64,000 nt of DNA from Thioalkalivibrio sp. (lineage in GTDB: Bacteria; Pseudomonadota; Gammaproteobacteria; Ectothiorhodospirales; Ectothiorhodospiraceae), in contig SKJG01000076.1 in assembly GCA_007116035.1 (NCBI GenBank), forward strand, positions 1-64,000, written 5' to 3'. Both the position numbers and the translations under genes were made by a program. Below, one piece after another: positions 26,170 through 35,571 of this stretch (positions are counted from its first letter, which is position 1; every line of letters begins with the position of its first letter). The notes beneath the pieces are model-generated. The model saw nothing but the letters and a program-made list of their open reading frames with translations. It was not told where the DNA came from and made no database searches.

Positions 26170-27942
26170 ATGGATCTCAAGACTCTAAGCTTCATCGTCG
26201 TCGGTGCGACCTTCGCCATCTACATCGCCATCGCGATCTGGGCCAAGGCCAGCACCACCTCCGAGTTCTACGTCGCCGGCAAGGGCATTCATCCGACACT
26301 GAACGGCATGGCGACCGCGGCCGACTGGATGTCGGCGGCCAGCTTCATCTCCATGGCGGGCCTGATCGCCTTCCTCGGCTTCACCGGTGGCGCCTACCTG
26401 ATGGGCTGGACCGGTGGCTACGTGTTGATGGCGCTGCTGCTCGCCCCCTACCTGCGCAAGTTCGGGAAGTTCACGGTGCCCGAGTTCATCGGTGACCGCT
26501 TCTACTCGAAAACCGCGCGCATCGTCGCGGTGATCAGCCTGCTGGTCATGTCCATCACCTATGTGATCGGGCAGATGCGCGGGGTCGGGATCGCCTTCTC
26601 CAACATCCTCGAGGTGGAACTGGCGACCGGCCTGTACGCGGGCATGGCGGTGGTCTTCATCTACGCCGTGTTCGGCGGGATGAAGGGCATCACCTACACC
26701 CAGATCGCGCAGTACGTGATCATGATCTTCGCCTACACGGTGCCTGCGGTGTTCATCGCCATCCAGTTGACCGGGCATCCGTTCCCGCAGATCGGCCTCG
26801 GCGGGACCCTGGCGGGCGAGGATACCTACCTGCTCGACGCTCTGGACAAGACGCTGATGGATCTTGGCTTCGCGGCCTATACGTCGGTTGCCGGCATGAC
26901 CATGCTGAACATGTTCCTGCTGACCCTGGCACTGATGATCGGCACCGCGGGTCTGCCGCACGTGATCATCCGCTTCTTCACCGTGCCGCGAGTCCGTGAC
27001 GCCCGCAAGTCCGCTGGCTGGGCGCTGGTGTTCATCGGCATCCTGTACACGACCGCGCCCGCCGTTGGAGCGATGGCCATGTACAACTTCATCAACACGG
27101 TCCAGCCCGGACCGGTCGGCGACCCCCAGGGCAACGTGATCATCGAGGAGCGACCCGACTGGATGCTGCGCTGGGAGCGGACCGGTCTGCTGCAGTGGGA
27201 AGACAAGAACGATGACGGCCGCCTGCAGTACTACAACGAGCGCAACACCGAGTTCGCCGAGATGGCGCGCGAGGAGTATGGCTGGGAAGGCAGCGAGTTC
27301 ACCCGGATCGACCGTGACATCATGGTGCTCGCCAACCCACAGATTGCAGGTCTGCCCAACTGGGTGATCGCGCTGGTCGCGGCGGGAGGTATCGCTGCGG
27401 CATTGTCGACAGCGGCCGGGTTGCTGCTGGCGATTTCGTCATCGATATCCCATGACCTGCTCAAGGGCGTGTTCATGCCGAGGATATCGGAGAAACGCGA
27501 GCTGATGGCCGGACGCATAGCGATGGGGGCCGCGATCCTGTTCGCGGGCTACCTTGGACTGAATCCACCCGGCTTCGCGGCCGAGGTGGTGGCGTTGGCA
27601 TTCGGTCTGGCTGCGGCCAGCCTGTTCCCGACCCTGATGATGGGCATTTTCTTCAAGCACATCAATCGTGAAGGCGCCATCGTCGGTATGCTCGTCGGCC
27701 TCGCCAGCACCCTGCTGTACATCTTCCTGTTCAAGGGCTGGTTCTTCTTCCCGGGCACGAACGTGTTCCCGGATACGGCTGACTACTGGCTGTTCGGCAT
27801 CAACCCGACCGGCTTCGGCGTGATCGGCGCGATCCTGAACTTCGCTGCCGCCTATGCGGTATCCAGCATCACCAAGGCCCCACCCGAGCACATCCAGAAG
27901 CTCGTGGAAGAGGTCCGTGTGCCGCGCGTGGGTACGAGTTAA
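26170..27942 (+). CDS. VC_2705-type sodium:solute symporter, probable acetate/short-chain acid uptake
   Basis: 590 residues with about 13 membrane helices, in the SSS family near ActP. STTSEFYVAGKGIHPTLNGMA at the start (split as STTSEFYVAG and KGIHPTLNGMA) and ADWMSAASFISMAGLIAF are typical. A hydrophilic insertion of about 90 residues (around 300-390, rich in Asp, Glu and Arg) marks the VC_2705 subfamily. Forms a two-part system with the DUF4212 protein just upstream. Acetate or a related monocarboxylate is inferred from acs downstream. A good intrinsic terminator follows 17 bases after the stop. Confidence 0.88.
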   Translation: MDLKTLSFIVVGATFAIYIAIAIWAKASTTSEFYVAGKGIHPTLNGMATAADWMSAASFISMAGLIAFLGFTGGAYLMGWTGGYVLMALLLAPYLRKFGKFTVPEFIGDRFYSKTARIVAVISLLVMSITYVIGQMRGVGIAFSNILEVELATGLYAGMAVVFIYAVFGGMKGITYTQIAQYVIMIFAYTVPAVFIAIQLTGHPFPQIGLGGTLAGEDTYLLDALDKTLMDLGFAAYTSVAGMTMLNMFLLTLALMIGTAGLPHVIIRFFTVPRVRDARKSAGWALVFIGILYTTAPAVGAMAMYNFINTVQPGPVGDPQGNVIIEERPDWMLRWERTGLLQWEDKNDDGRLQYYNERNTEFAEMAREEYGWEGSEFTRIDRDIMVLANPQIAGLPNWVIALVAAGGIAAALSTAAGLLLAISSSISHDLLKGVFMPRISEKRELMAGRIAMGAAILFAGYLGLNPPGFAAEVVALAFGLAAASLFPTLMMGIFFKHINREGAIVGMLVGLASTLLYIFLFKGWFFFPGTNVFPDTADYWLFGINPTGFGVIGAILNFAAAYAVSSITKAPPEHIQKLVEEVRVPRVGTS

Positions 27943-27959
27943 GCAACCCGCCCGCCTTC

Positions 27960-27990
27960 AGGCCCGCCGCAAGGCGGGCCTGATTCTTTT
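27960..27990 (+). terminator. Intrinsic terminator after the symporter
   Basis: Arms AGGCCCGCC (27960-27968) and GGCGGGCCT (27973-27981), GCAA loop, then GATTCTTTT. A strong hairpin plus U-rich tail on the plus strand; genes beyond would need read-through or their own promoter. Confidence 0.8.
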
Positions 27991-28002
27991 CGGATCGAAC
28001 CG

Positions 28003-28030
28003 CTAGTGCAGTGCAGCTAGTGCAGTGCAG
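28003..28030 (+). repeat. Perfect 14-bp tandem duplication within a larger hairpin
   Basis: CTAGTGCAGTGCAG at 28003-28016 is repeated exactly at 28017-28030. Around it, GAACCGCTAG (27998-28007) pairs with CTAGCGGTTC (28039-28048). It lies between the terminator and the second DUF294 gene, where that gene's promoter would be expected. Confidence 0.7.
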
Positions 28031-28069
28031 CGTTGCGCTAGCGGTTCCATCTGGGGTAATGAATCAGGA

Positions 28070-29929
28070 ATGGATGCGGAACTGCAGGAGATCCGGGAAT
28101 TTCTCGCCGCAAGCCCTGACTTCGCGGTCTTGCCAGAGACGGCGTTGGACCGCCTCCCCAAGCAACTGATCGTGCGCTATCTGCGCCGGGGCAGCAGCTT
28201 TCCGCCGGTGGGCACGGAAGCCGGGGACCTCTGGCTCGTTCGCGCGGGCGCGGTGGACCTGCGGGACAGCCACGACGAACTGCTCGACAAGCTGGGCGAG
28301 GGTGACGTCTACGCGAACCCGGCGAATGGAGATCCGGTCACGCCGGTGATCGGGCGTGTGGTCGAGGACGCCCTCTTCTACCTGCTGCCCGCAAGGGACT
28401 CCGAGGAATTGCGGCGGCAACACCCAGAATTCGCGGAGCGCTTTGACCGCGCCAGCAGCCGCCCCAAGGAGAAGGCCCTCGCCGCACTGCAGGGCGCCGG
28501 CAGTCAGGGCGACAGCGTGCTAACCGTCTCGGTCGGCGAACTGATCACGCGCGCCCCCGAGTCCACCTCCCCTGACGCGAACATCCAGTCCGCCGCGCAG
28601 CACATGAGTGAACAGAATGTCTCCGCCCTGTTGGTGATGGCCGAAGACGAGCTGGTCGGGATCGTCACCGACCACGACCTGCGCAAGCGCTGCCTGGCGA
28701 CCGGACGATCACGCAAGGAGCCCGTGGGCAACATCATGAGCAGCCGGCTGCAGACGGTGACCCCGGAGACGCCGGCCTTCGAGGCGCTGCTGCTCATGTC
28801 CCGCCAGGACATCCATCACCTGCCGGTGCTGGCCGGAAAGCGTCCCGTGGGGCTGATCTCAACCACGGACCTGATCCGGCACCAGGGCACCAATGCCGTC
28901 TACCTGGTGCGGGACATCCGGCGCTGCGAGTCGGTGGCAGCCCTGTCCCGGGTGGCCAAGTCCCTCCCGGAACTGCAGATCCAGCTGGTGCAGTCGGGGG
29001 CCACCGCCTTCCATCTCGGGCAAGCCATCACGGCCGTGATCGACGCTCTGACCCGGCGCCTGCTGAAACTGGCCGAGGCCGAACTGGGCCCACCGCCGGT
29101 ACCCTACGCCTGGCTCGCCTGCGGCTCGCAGGGGCGTCGCGAGCAGACCGTGCACACGGATCAGGACAATGCCCTGATCCATGCGGACTCCGACCAGAAA
29201 GGTATCGACGCCTATTTCGTCCGTCTCGCCAACTTCGTGACGGACGGGCTCGACCGCTGCGGGCTGCCGCATTGCCCCGGCGGGGTGAGTCCGAAGAACA
29301 GCGACTGGCGGCGCAGCGTCAGCGACTGGCGGAACGCATTCGCAAAGGCCACCTACAATCCAGACTTGAAGGGTGCGATGCTTGCCGCGCATTACTTCGA
29401 TCTCCGCGTCGTGCACGGCGACGCCACGCTGTTCGACCCACTGCGCTCCGAGGCCCTCGCAAGCGGGGCACGACGACCCTTCATCAACCAGATGGTCACC
29501 AATGCCCTGCGCCATTCACCACCCCTGGGGTTCTTCCGGCAGCTGGTGCTGGTCCGTAGCGGCGAACAGGCCGACACGCTCGATGTGAAGAAACAGGGCC
29601 TGCTGCTCGTCTCGAGCCTGGCGCAGGTCTACGCACTTCTCGGAAGGCTGACCGGGATGCACACCATGGAACGGCTCCGGGGTGCCGTACAATTGGGTAT
29701 CATCAACCGCGATGCCGGGGCCAACCTCTGCGATGCCTACGAGACACTCGCCACCCTTCGCACCCGACACCAGGTCAACCAGCTGAAGGGCGGCCTGAGC
29801 CCCGACAATCACATTCCCCCGAAATCGCTGTCGGCGCTGGAGCGCGGGCACCTGAAGGACGCCTTTTCGGTCATCGCGACCATGCAGAAAAACCTCCGGG
29901 TGCAACTGGCCGGCACGGGATCGCTGTGA
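28070..29929 (+). CDS. Second DUF294 protein (cNMP-binding, CBS, nucleotidyltransferase-like)
   Basis: 619 residues from ATG 28070; a GTG at 28025 in the same frame is the alternative and ribosome-binding sites are weak for both. Same architecture as the protein at 23976: cNMP-binding-like region (about 20-125), CBS pair (about 165-285; VSALLVMAEDELVGIVTDHDL and following), nucleotidyltransferase-like core with ACGSQGRREQ and TDQDNALIH, and the DUF294 C-terminal domain. Paralogues flanking a symporter suggest distinct regulatory inputs. Its stop overlaps the exonuclease start by 4 bp, so the two are co-translated. Confidence 0.83.
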   Translation: MDAELQEIREFLAASPDFAVLPETALDRLPKQLIVRYLRRGSSFPPVGTEAGDLWLVRAGAVDLRDSHDELLDKLGEGDVYANPANGDPVTPVIGRVVEDALFYLLPARDSEELRRQHPEFAERFDRASSRPKEKALAALQGAGSQGDSVLTVSVGELITRAPESTSPDANIQSAAQHMSEQNVSALLVMAEDELVGIVTDHDLRKRCLATGRSRKEPVGNIMSSRLQTVTPETPAFEALLLMSRQDIHHLPVLAGKRPVGLISTTDLIRHQGTNAVYLVRDIRRCESVAALSRVAKSLPELQIQLVQSGATAFHLGQAITAVIDALTRRLLKLAEAELGPPPVPYAWLACGSQGRREQTVHTDQDNALIHADSDQKGIDAYFVRLANFVTDGLDRCGLPHCPGGVSPKNSDWRRSVSDWRNAFAKATYNPDLKGAMLAAHYFDLRVVHGDATLFDPLRSEALASGARRPFINQMVTNALRHSPPLGFFRQLVLVRSGEQADTLDVKKQGLLLVSSLAQVYALLGRLTGMHTMERLRGAVQLGIINRDAGANLCDAYETLATLRTRHQVNQLKGGLSPDNHIPPKSLSALERGHLKDAFSVIATMQKNLRVQLAGTGSL

Positions 29930-30633
29930 TCCGCCCGGGACCCTGGGTCTTCTGCTGGCGTCGCCATCGCCTGGCGGCACGCCTGCCCCAGAACCCGCTC
30001 CGCGACTACCTCCGCCACGAGATGCCCGACCTAAACGGGGACTGCAGCAGCACTCCGTTCCTCGCCGTAGATTTGGAGACCACCGGCCTGAATCCCAGAG
30101 AGGACCAGATCCTGAGTATCGGCTGGGTCGCGATGGACGGCCTGGCCGTCCGCCTGGCCACGGCCGAACAGCGTTGGGTCCGGCCCACGCGGGACATTCC
30201 GGAGGCCAGCGCAGTGGTTCACCAGATCACCGACGACCAGGCCGCGCGTGGCGGCAGCTTGGGCGAAGCCCTGGCCCATCTGCTCAGCGCACTGGCGGGC
30301 CGCGTGATGCTTGCCCACCACGCCGCCGTGGAGACCGGTTTCCTCGACCGGGCCTGTCTCGCGGAATATGGTCATCCCTGCATGATTCCTACCGTCGATA
30401 CCCTGAAGCTGGCCCAGGACGAACTCGCACGTCGGCAGGAGACAGCGCGCTCGGGCGGACTGCGGTTGAACGCTCTGCGGCAGCAGTACAACCTGCCCCG
30501 CTACCGTGGTCACGACGCGCTGCTCGACGCACTGGCCGCGGCAGAGTTGTTCGCCGCACAGATCACCCATCGGGCCGAGGGGCGTCCGCTGCCCCTGCAC
30601 CGCGTGCTGCACCGGCCCGGCCCCCTATGGTGA
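29926..30633 (+). CDS. DEDDh 3'-5' exonuclease (DnaQ-like)
   Basis: 235 residues. The exonuclease core has motif I LAVDLETTGLNP (Asp and Glu), motif II around MLAHHAAVETGFLDRA, and motif III with RGHDALLDALAAAELF (His and Asp). It lacks polymerase or tau-binding features, so it is not the replicative epsilon subunit. The N-terminal 30 residues are basic (RRHRLAARLPQNPLRDYLRH). Coupling to a DUF294 gene by ATGA overlap is recurrent in acetate clusters of proteobacteria. Its role there is unknown; action on a nucleotide or small RNA signal is conceivable. Confidence 0.85.
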   Translation: MIRPGPWVFCWRRHRLAARLPQNPLRDYLRHEMPDLNGDCSSTPFLAVDLETTGLNPREDQILSIGWVAMDGLAVRLATAEQRWVRPTRDIPEASAVVHQITDDQAARGGSLGEALAHLLSALAGRVMLAHHAAVETGFLDRACLAEYGHPCMIPTVDTLKLAQDELARRQETARSGGLRLNALRQQYNLPRYRGHDALLDALAAAELFAAQITHRAEGRPLPLHRVLHRPGPLW

Positions 30634-30798
30634 CACGGGGTGGGGAATGCGCAGGCAGATTGCAAGGCACATGCTATTCTCGATGATTGCACAGCGGCGT
30701 CAGAGGGAGCCACTGGTACATCCCAGAGCATGCAGAAACCGGGGGCCGCGCCGACGGTCCCTCGAACAACCAAGACCTGGACCATTTGGAGGCAAGAG

Positions 30799-32757
<1,959 letters not shown>

Positions 32758-32773
32758 GCCCTTACCCACGGTC

Positions 32774-32797
32774 CCGCCCCGGTCTCGACCGGGGCGG
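32774..32797 (+). terminator. Hairpin after acs, possible terminator without U-tract
   Basis: Perfect 10-bp GC arms CCGCCCCGGT and ACCGGGGCGG with a CTCG tetraloop, 17 bases after the acs stop. No T-run follows, so it may only protect the mRNA 3' end or attenuate. Confidence 0.45.
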
Positions 32798-32867
32798 TGC
32801 CCGCGCGCGGCAACACTGACGTCCACCGACCCGTCCTTGTTTCGAACAACACGCAGCAGGAAGCCTC

Positions 32868-33518
32868 ATGTCGACCCGACAAACATCCTACCCGTTGTTC
32901 CTGATCGCGCTGGCACTCGCGTATACCCCGATTCATGCCGGACCTCCCGAGGTCGGCATCACCGCCACGATGGACCGCGTGGAAGTCCTGCATGGGGGAG
33001 AACCCGTGATCATTCAGCGCGATCAGGATACGTTCAACATCGTCACACCCGACTTCAGCATGACCTCGCGGCCGTGCCCGCCCTACTGCATCCAGCCGAT
33101 GTCGGCCGGACCCGGAATCGAAACGCTGGGTGAAATCGAATTGATCGATTACCTGAAGCGGGCGGGCGAGGACGACAGCATCCTGGTGATCGACTCGCGC
33201 ACGGCCCAGGAATACGAGCGGGGTACGATTCCCGGCGCGATCAATCTCCCCTGGGACCGCCTGCATTTCGGTTCCGGCGCGGACCCGGCACAGGTCGAGA
33301 GCTACCTGGAAAATTTCGGGGTGATCTTCGATGGCAGCTTCCATGACTTCAGCCAGGCCAAGACGTTGGTGCTGTTCTGCAACGGCCCATGGTGTGGCCA
33401 GTCACCCACGAACATACGCACCCTGACCAACCTGGGCTACCCCGCGGACCGGCTGAAATGGTACCGGGGAGGCATGCAGCTGTGGCACCTGCTCGGGCTG
33501 ACGGTGATCAAGCCCTGA
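32868..33518 (+). CDS. Exported rhodanese-domain protein
   Basis: 216 residues. The N-terminal segment (SYPLFLIALALAYTPIHAG) is a signal peptide. The rhodanese fold follows: ILVIDSRTAQEYERGTIPGA and INLPWDRLHF, then the active-site loop in LFCNGPWCGQSP. The catalytic Cys is in this loop. An extra pair of cysteines (RPCPPYC, about residues 65-70) lies before the domain. Periplasmic sulfur transfer or redox sensing is possible; the substrate is unknown. Follows acs after 110 bases containing a hairpin, so probably a separate unit. Confidence 0.85.
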   Translation: MSTRQTSYPLFLIALALAYTPIHAGPPEVGITATMDRVEVLHGGEPVIIQRDQDTFNIVTPDFSMTSRPCPPYCIQPMSAGPGIETLGEIELIDYLKRAGEDDSILVIDSRTAQEYERGTIPGAINLPWDRLHFGSGADPAQVESYLENFGVIFDGSFHDFSQAKTLVLFCNGPWCGQSPTNIRTLTNLGYPADRLKWYRGGMQLWHLLGLTVIKP

Positions 33519-33671
33519 CCGGATGGTGCCCGGCCGAGGGTCGTCACCGGGCGCCGAGAGGTCGGACGAACCGCAGCGGAACGACCCGACACAGCGGCGC
33601 ATGCGTCGGCATCAGCCGGTACAATTCGCTCCGCTCCCGGGTACCCTGCGGCGAATAGCCCACGGTTTTCG

Positions 33672-33700
33672 TTGACGCTGGCGGTGCCCGGTCCTAGTAT
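33672..33700 (+). promoter_or_regulatory. Sigma-70 promoter of anbu
   Basis: TTGACG (5 of 6 to -35 consensus), 17-bp spacer, TAGTAT (4 of 6 to -10). It ends 34 bases before the Anbu start codon. Confidence 0.6.
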
Positions 33701-33734
33701 TCCGGGTCCGCATTGCCCCGGATGTCCCCCGCCG

Positions 33735-34538
33735 ATGACTTACTGTGTTGCGATCAAGCTCGATGACGGCCTGGTGTTCGCCTCCGACTCGCGAACCAAT
33801 GCCGGGGTGGACCAGGTCAGCACCTACAGCAAGATGCACACCTTCGAAACCGAGGGTGAACGTCTGTTCGTCGTGCTCACGGCGGGCAATCTCGCGACCA
33901 CGCAGGCGGTGGTCAACCGTCTCAAGCGCGAGATGGAGGAAGGCGTCGAGGGCAGTTTCGCCGACGTCGCCCACATGTCCGAGGCGGCCGAGTATCTCGG
34001 CCGGGTGAACCGGGAGGAACAGGAGAAGCATTCGGAGGCATTGTCCAAATCCGGCATCGTCGCGGAAGCCACGCTGATCATCGGCGGCCAGATCCAGGGC
34101 GAGGAGCCGCAGCTCTATCGCGTGTACCCCCAGGGCAATTACATCACGACCAGCATGCACACCCCGTTCCTGCAGATCGGCGAGAGCAAGTATGGCAAAC
34201 CGATTCTCGACCGCATCATCACCCCCTCTACGCAACTGGGCGATGCCGCACGCTGTGCCCTGGTGTCCATCGACTCCACCATCCGCTCGAACCTCACCGT
34301 CGGTCCTCCGCTCGAAGTCTTCGTCTACGAAGGAGGCTCGTATGCCTTCGAGCACTACCTGTGCCTCGAGGCCGACAACGACTATCTGCACGCCCTGACC
34401 CACGCCTGGGACGATAACATCAAGAAGGCCTTCATCGATCTGCCGCGCTTCGACTGGGAGGCGACGAAGGGGAGGAAAAAACGCGGGACCCTGTTCCACG
34501 CCCGCGCATCCAAGCAGACGTCCAAAACGGCCCGCTGA
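33735..34538 (+). CDS. anbu: Anbu, proteasome-like peptidase
   Basis: 267 residues. The start MTYCVAIKLDDGLVFASDSR is the Anbu (proteasome-beta-like) N-terminus, which fixes the start at 33735; an upstream in-frame extension is not conserved and contains the promoter. The Ntn-hydrolase fold is further shown by LFVVLTAGNLATTQAV, LIIGGQIQGEEPQLYRVYPQG and GESKYGKPILDRII. Anbu proteins form large self-compartmentalised or helical assemblies, and their substrate is unknown. Transglutaminase, alpha-E and circularly permuted ATP-grasp genes, its standard partners, lie convergently just beyond. Confidence 0.92.
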   Translation: MTYCVAIKLDDGLVFASDSRTNAGVDQVSTYSKMHTFETEGERLFVVLTAGNLATTQAVVNRLKREMEEGVEGSFADVAHMSEAAEYLGRVNREEQEKHSEALSKSGIVAEATLIIGGQIQGEEPQLYRVYPQGNYITTSMHTPFLQIGESKYGKPILDRIITPSTQLGDAARCALVSIDSTIRSNLTVGPPLEVFVYEGGSYAFEHYLCLEADNDYLHALTHAWDDNIKKAFIDLPRFDWEATKGRKKRGTLFHARASKQTSKTAR

Positions 34539-34665
34539 GCGATCCGGAAACGTCGATCCGGGTCCCGTCCAAAAGGCTCAGGACGAACGGCGCTTCATTC
34601 CCGCGCGCGGTGCGCTCGTTCAACCATGAACGGCATGGGCTTGTGCAGGCTAGACCAGAGCCGCC

Positions 34666-35571
34666 TCACGCGTCCTGAGCCGACGTCCCCTCGATCCGCT
34701 GCACATCCACCGAGACCATCAGCGTGTGCTTGGCGCCACTGCCGCGGACGACCCCACGGATCGGCGCCACATCACCGTAGTCGCGGCCCCAGGCCAGGGT
34801 GACGTAGCGCTGATCCGGCACGGTGTCGTTGGTGGGGTCGAATTCCAGCCAGCCGCGGATCGGATCATAGAGCGCGAACCAGGCATGCGTTGCGTCCGCA
34901 CCCACGAGCCTTGGCCTACCGGGGGGCGGGAGGGTCTCGAGGTATCCGGACACGTAACGAGCGGGAATGCCCAGCGTGCGGCTGCACGCGATCGCGAGAT
35001 GGGCAAAATCCTGGCAAACGCCGACGCGCCTGGCGACCACATCGCTCAAGGGCGTGCTGACCTCGGTCTGCCCAGGTCGGTAGGCGAACTCGTCGAAGAT
35101 GAAGCGCGACAGTTGCAGGCCCAGCGCCTCGACGCCCTGCTCCGGGTCCACGGTCAGCCCCACGCGCTGCAGCAGGTCCGACAGTTCGGGCAGTAACGGC
35201 GACGCCTGGCTGAAACCGCGCGCCTCCAGCGCGGCAGGCCGGCAATCCCCGCGCAGGTGCTCGCGGACTTCGGCCAGCGACAGCGGGGGATCGAACGGCA
35301 GTTCCGCCTCGACCATGACCCTGCCCACCTCCGACACGGTGGTCACGCTCCATTCCCGGTGTGCTTCCTGGATGCCGAGAATGCTGGCCGGGTTCCCGAA
35401 GGCGTCCTGGTACGCTGCCAGGTAGCTGGCCTGCGGAACGACGTTGATCTGGAAGGCGTGCAGCCTCTGCAACGGCGTCGCTCGCGGCTTGAGCCGCAAC
35501 TCGTTGAGGCTGCCGTGTACCTTGGCAGGGTAACGGTACCGGGTGATATGGGTGATCCGGTACCGCATCAC
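34666..35571 (-). CDS. Transglutaminase-like protease, Anbu-associated
   Basis: 301 residues with the bacterial transglutaminase N-terminal domain (MRYRITHITRYRYPAKVHGS) and a core carrying an apparently complete triad: Cys in RVGVCQDFAH, His in DATHAWFAL, Asp in EFDPTNDT. In such loci these enzymes are predicted to cleave or form amide bonds in peptides made by the neighbouring ATP-grasp ligases. Start ATG 35571 overlaps the upstream stop by 4 bp. Last gene of the minus-strand unit facing anbu. Confidence 0.88.
   Translation of the reverse strand: MMRYRITHITRYRYPAKVHGSLNELRLKPRATPLQRLHAFQINVVPQASYLAAYQDAFGNPASILGIQEAHREWSVTTVSEVGRVMVEAELPFDPPLSLAEVREHLRGDCRPAALEARGFSQASPLLPELSDLLQRVGLTVDPEQGVEALGLQLSRFIFDEFAYRPGQTEVSTPLSDVVARRVGVCQDFAHLAIACSRTLGIPARYVSGYLETLPPPGRPRLVGADATHAWFALYDPIRGWLEFDPTNDTVPDQRYVTLAWGRDYGDVAPIRGVVRGSGAKHTLMVSVDVQRIEGTSAQDA

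Noticed and set aside
30634-30798. A sigma-54 promoter in front of acs
   Set aside because: GGCA and TTGC elements occur but not at the required spacing; acs is more likely reached by read-through or a sigma-70 promoter I cannot define.
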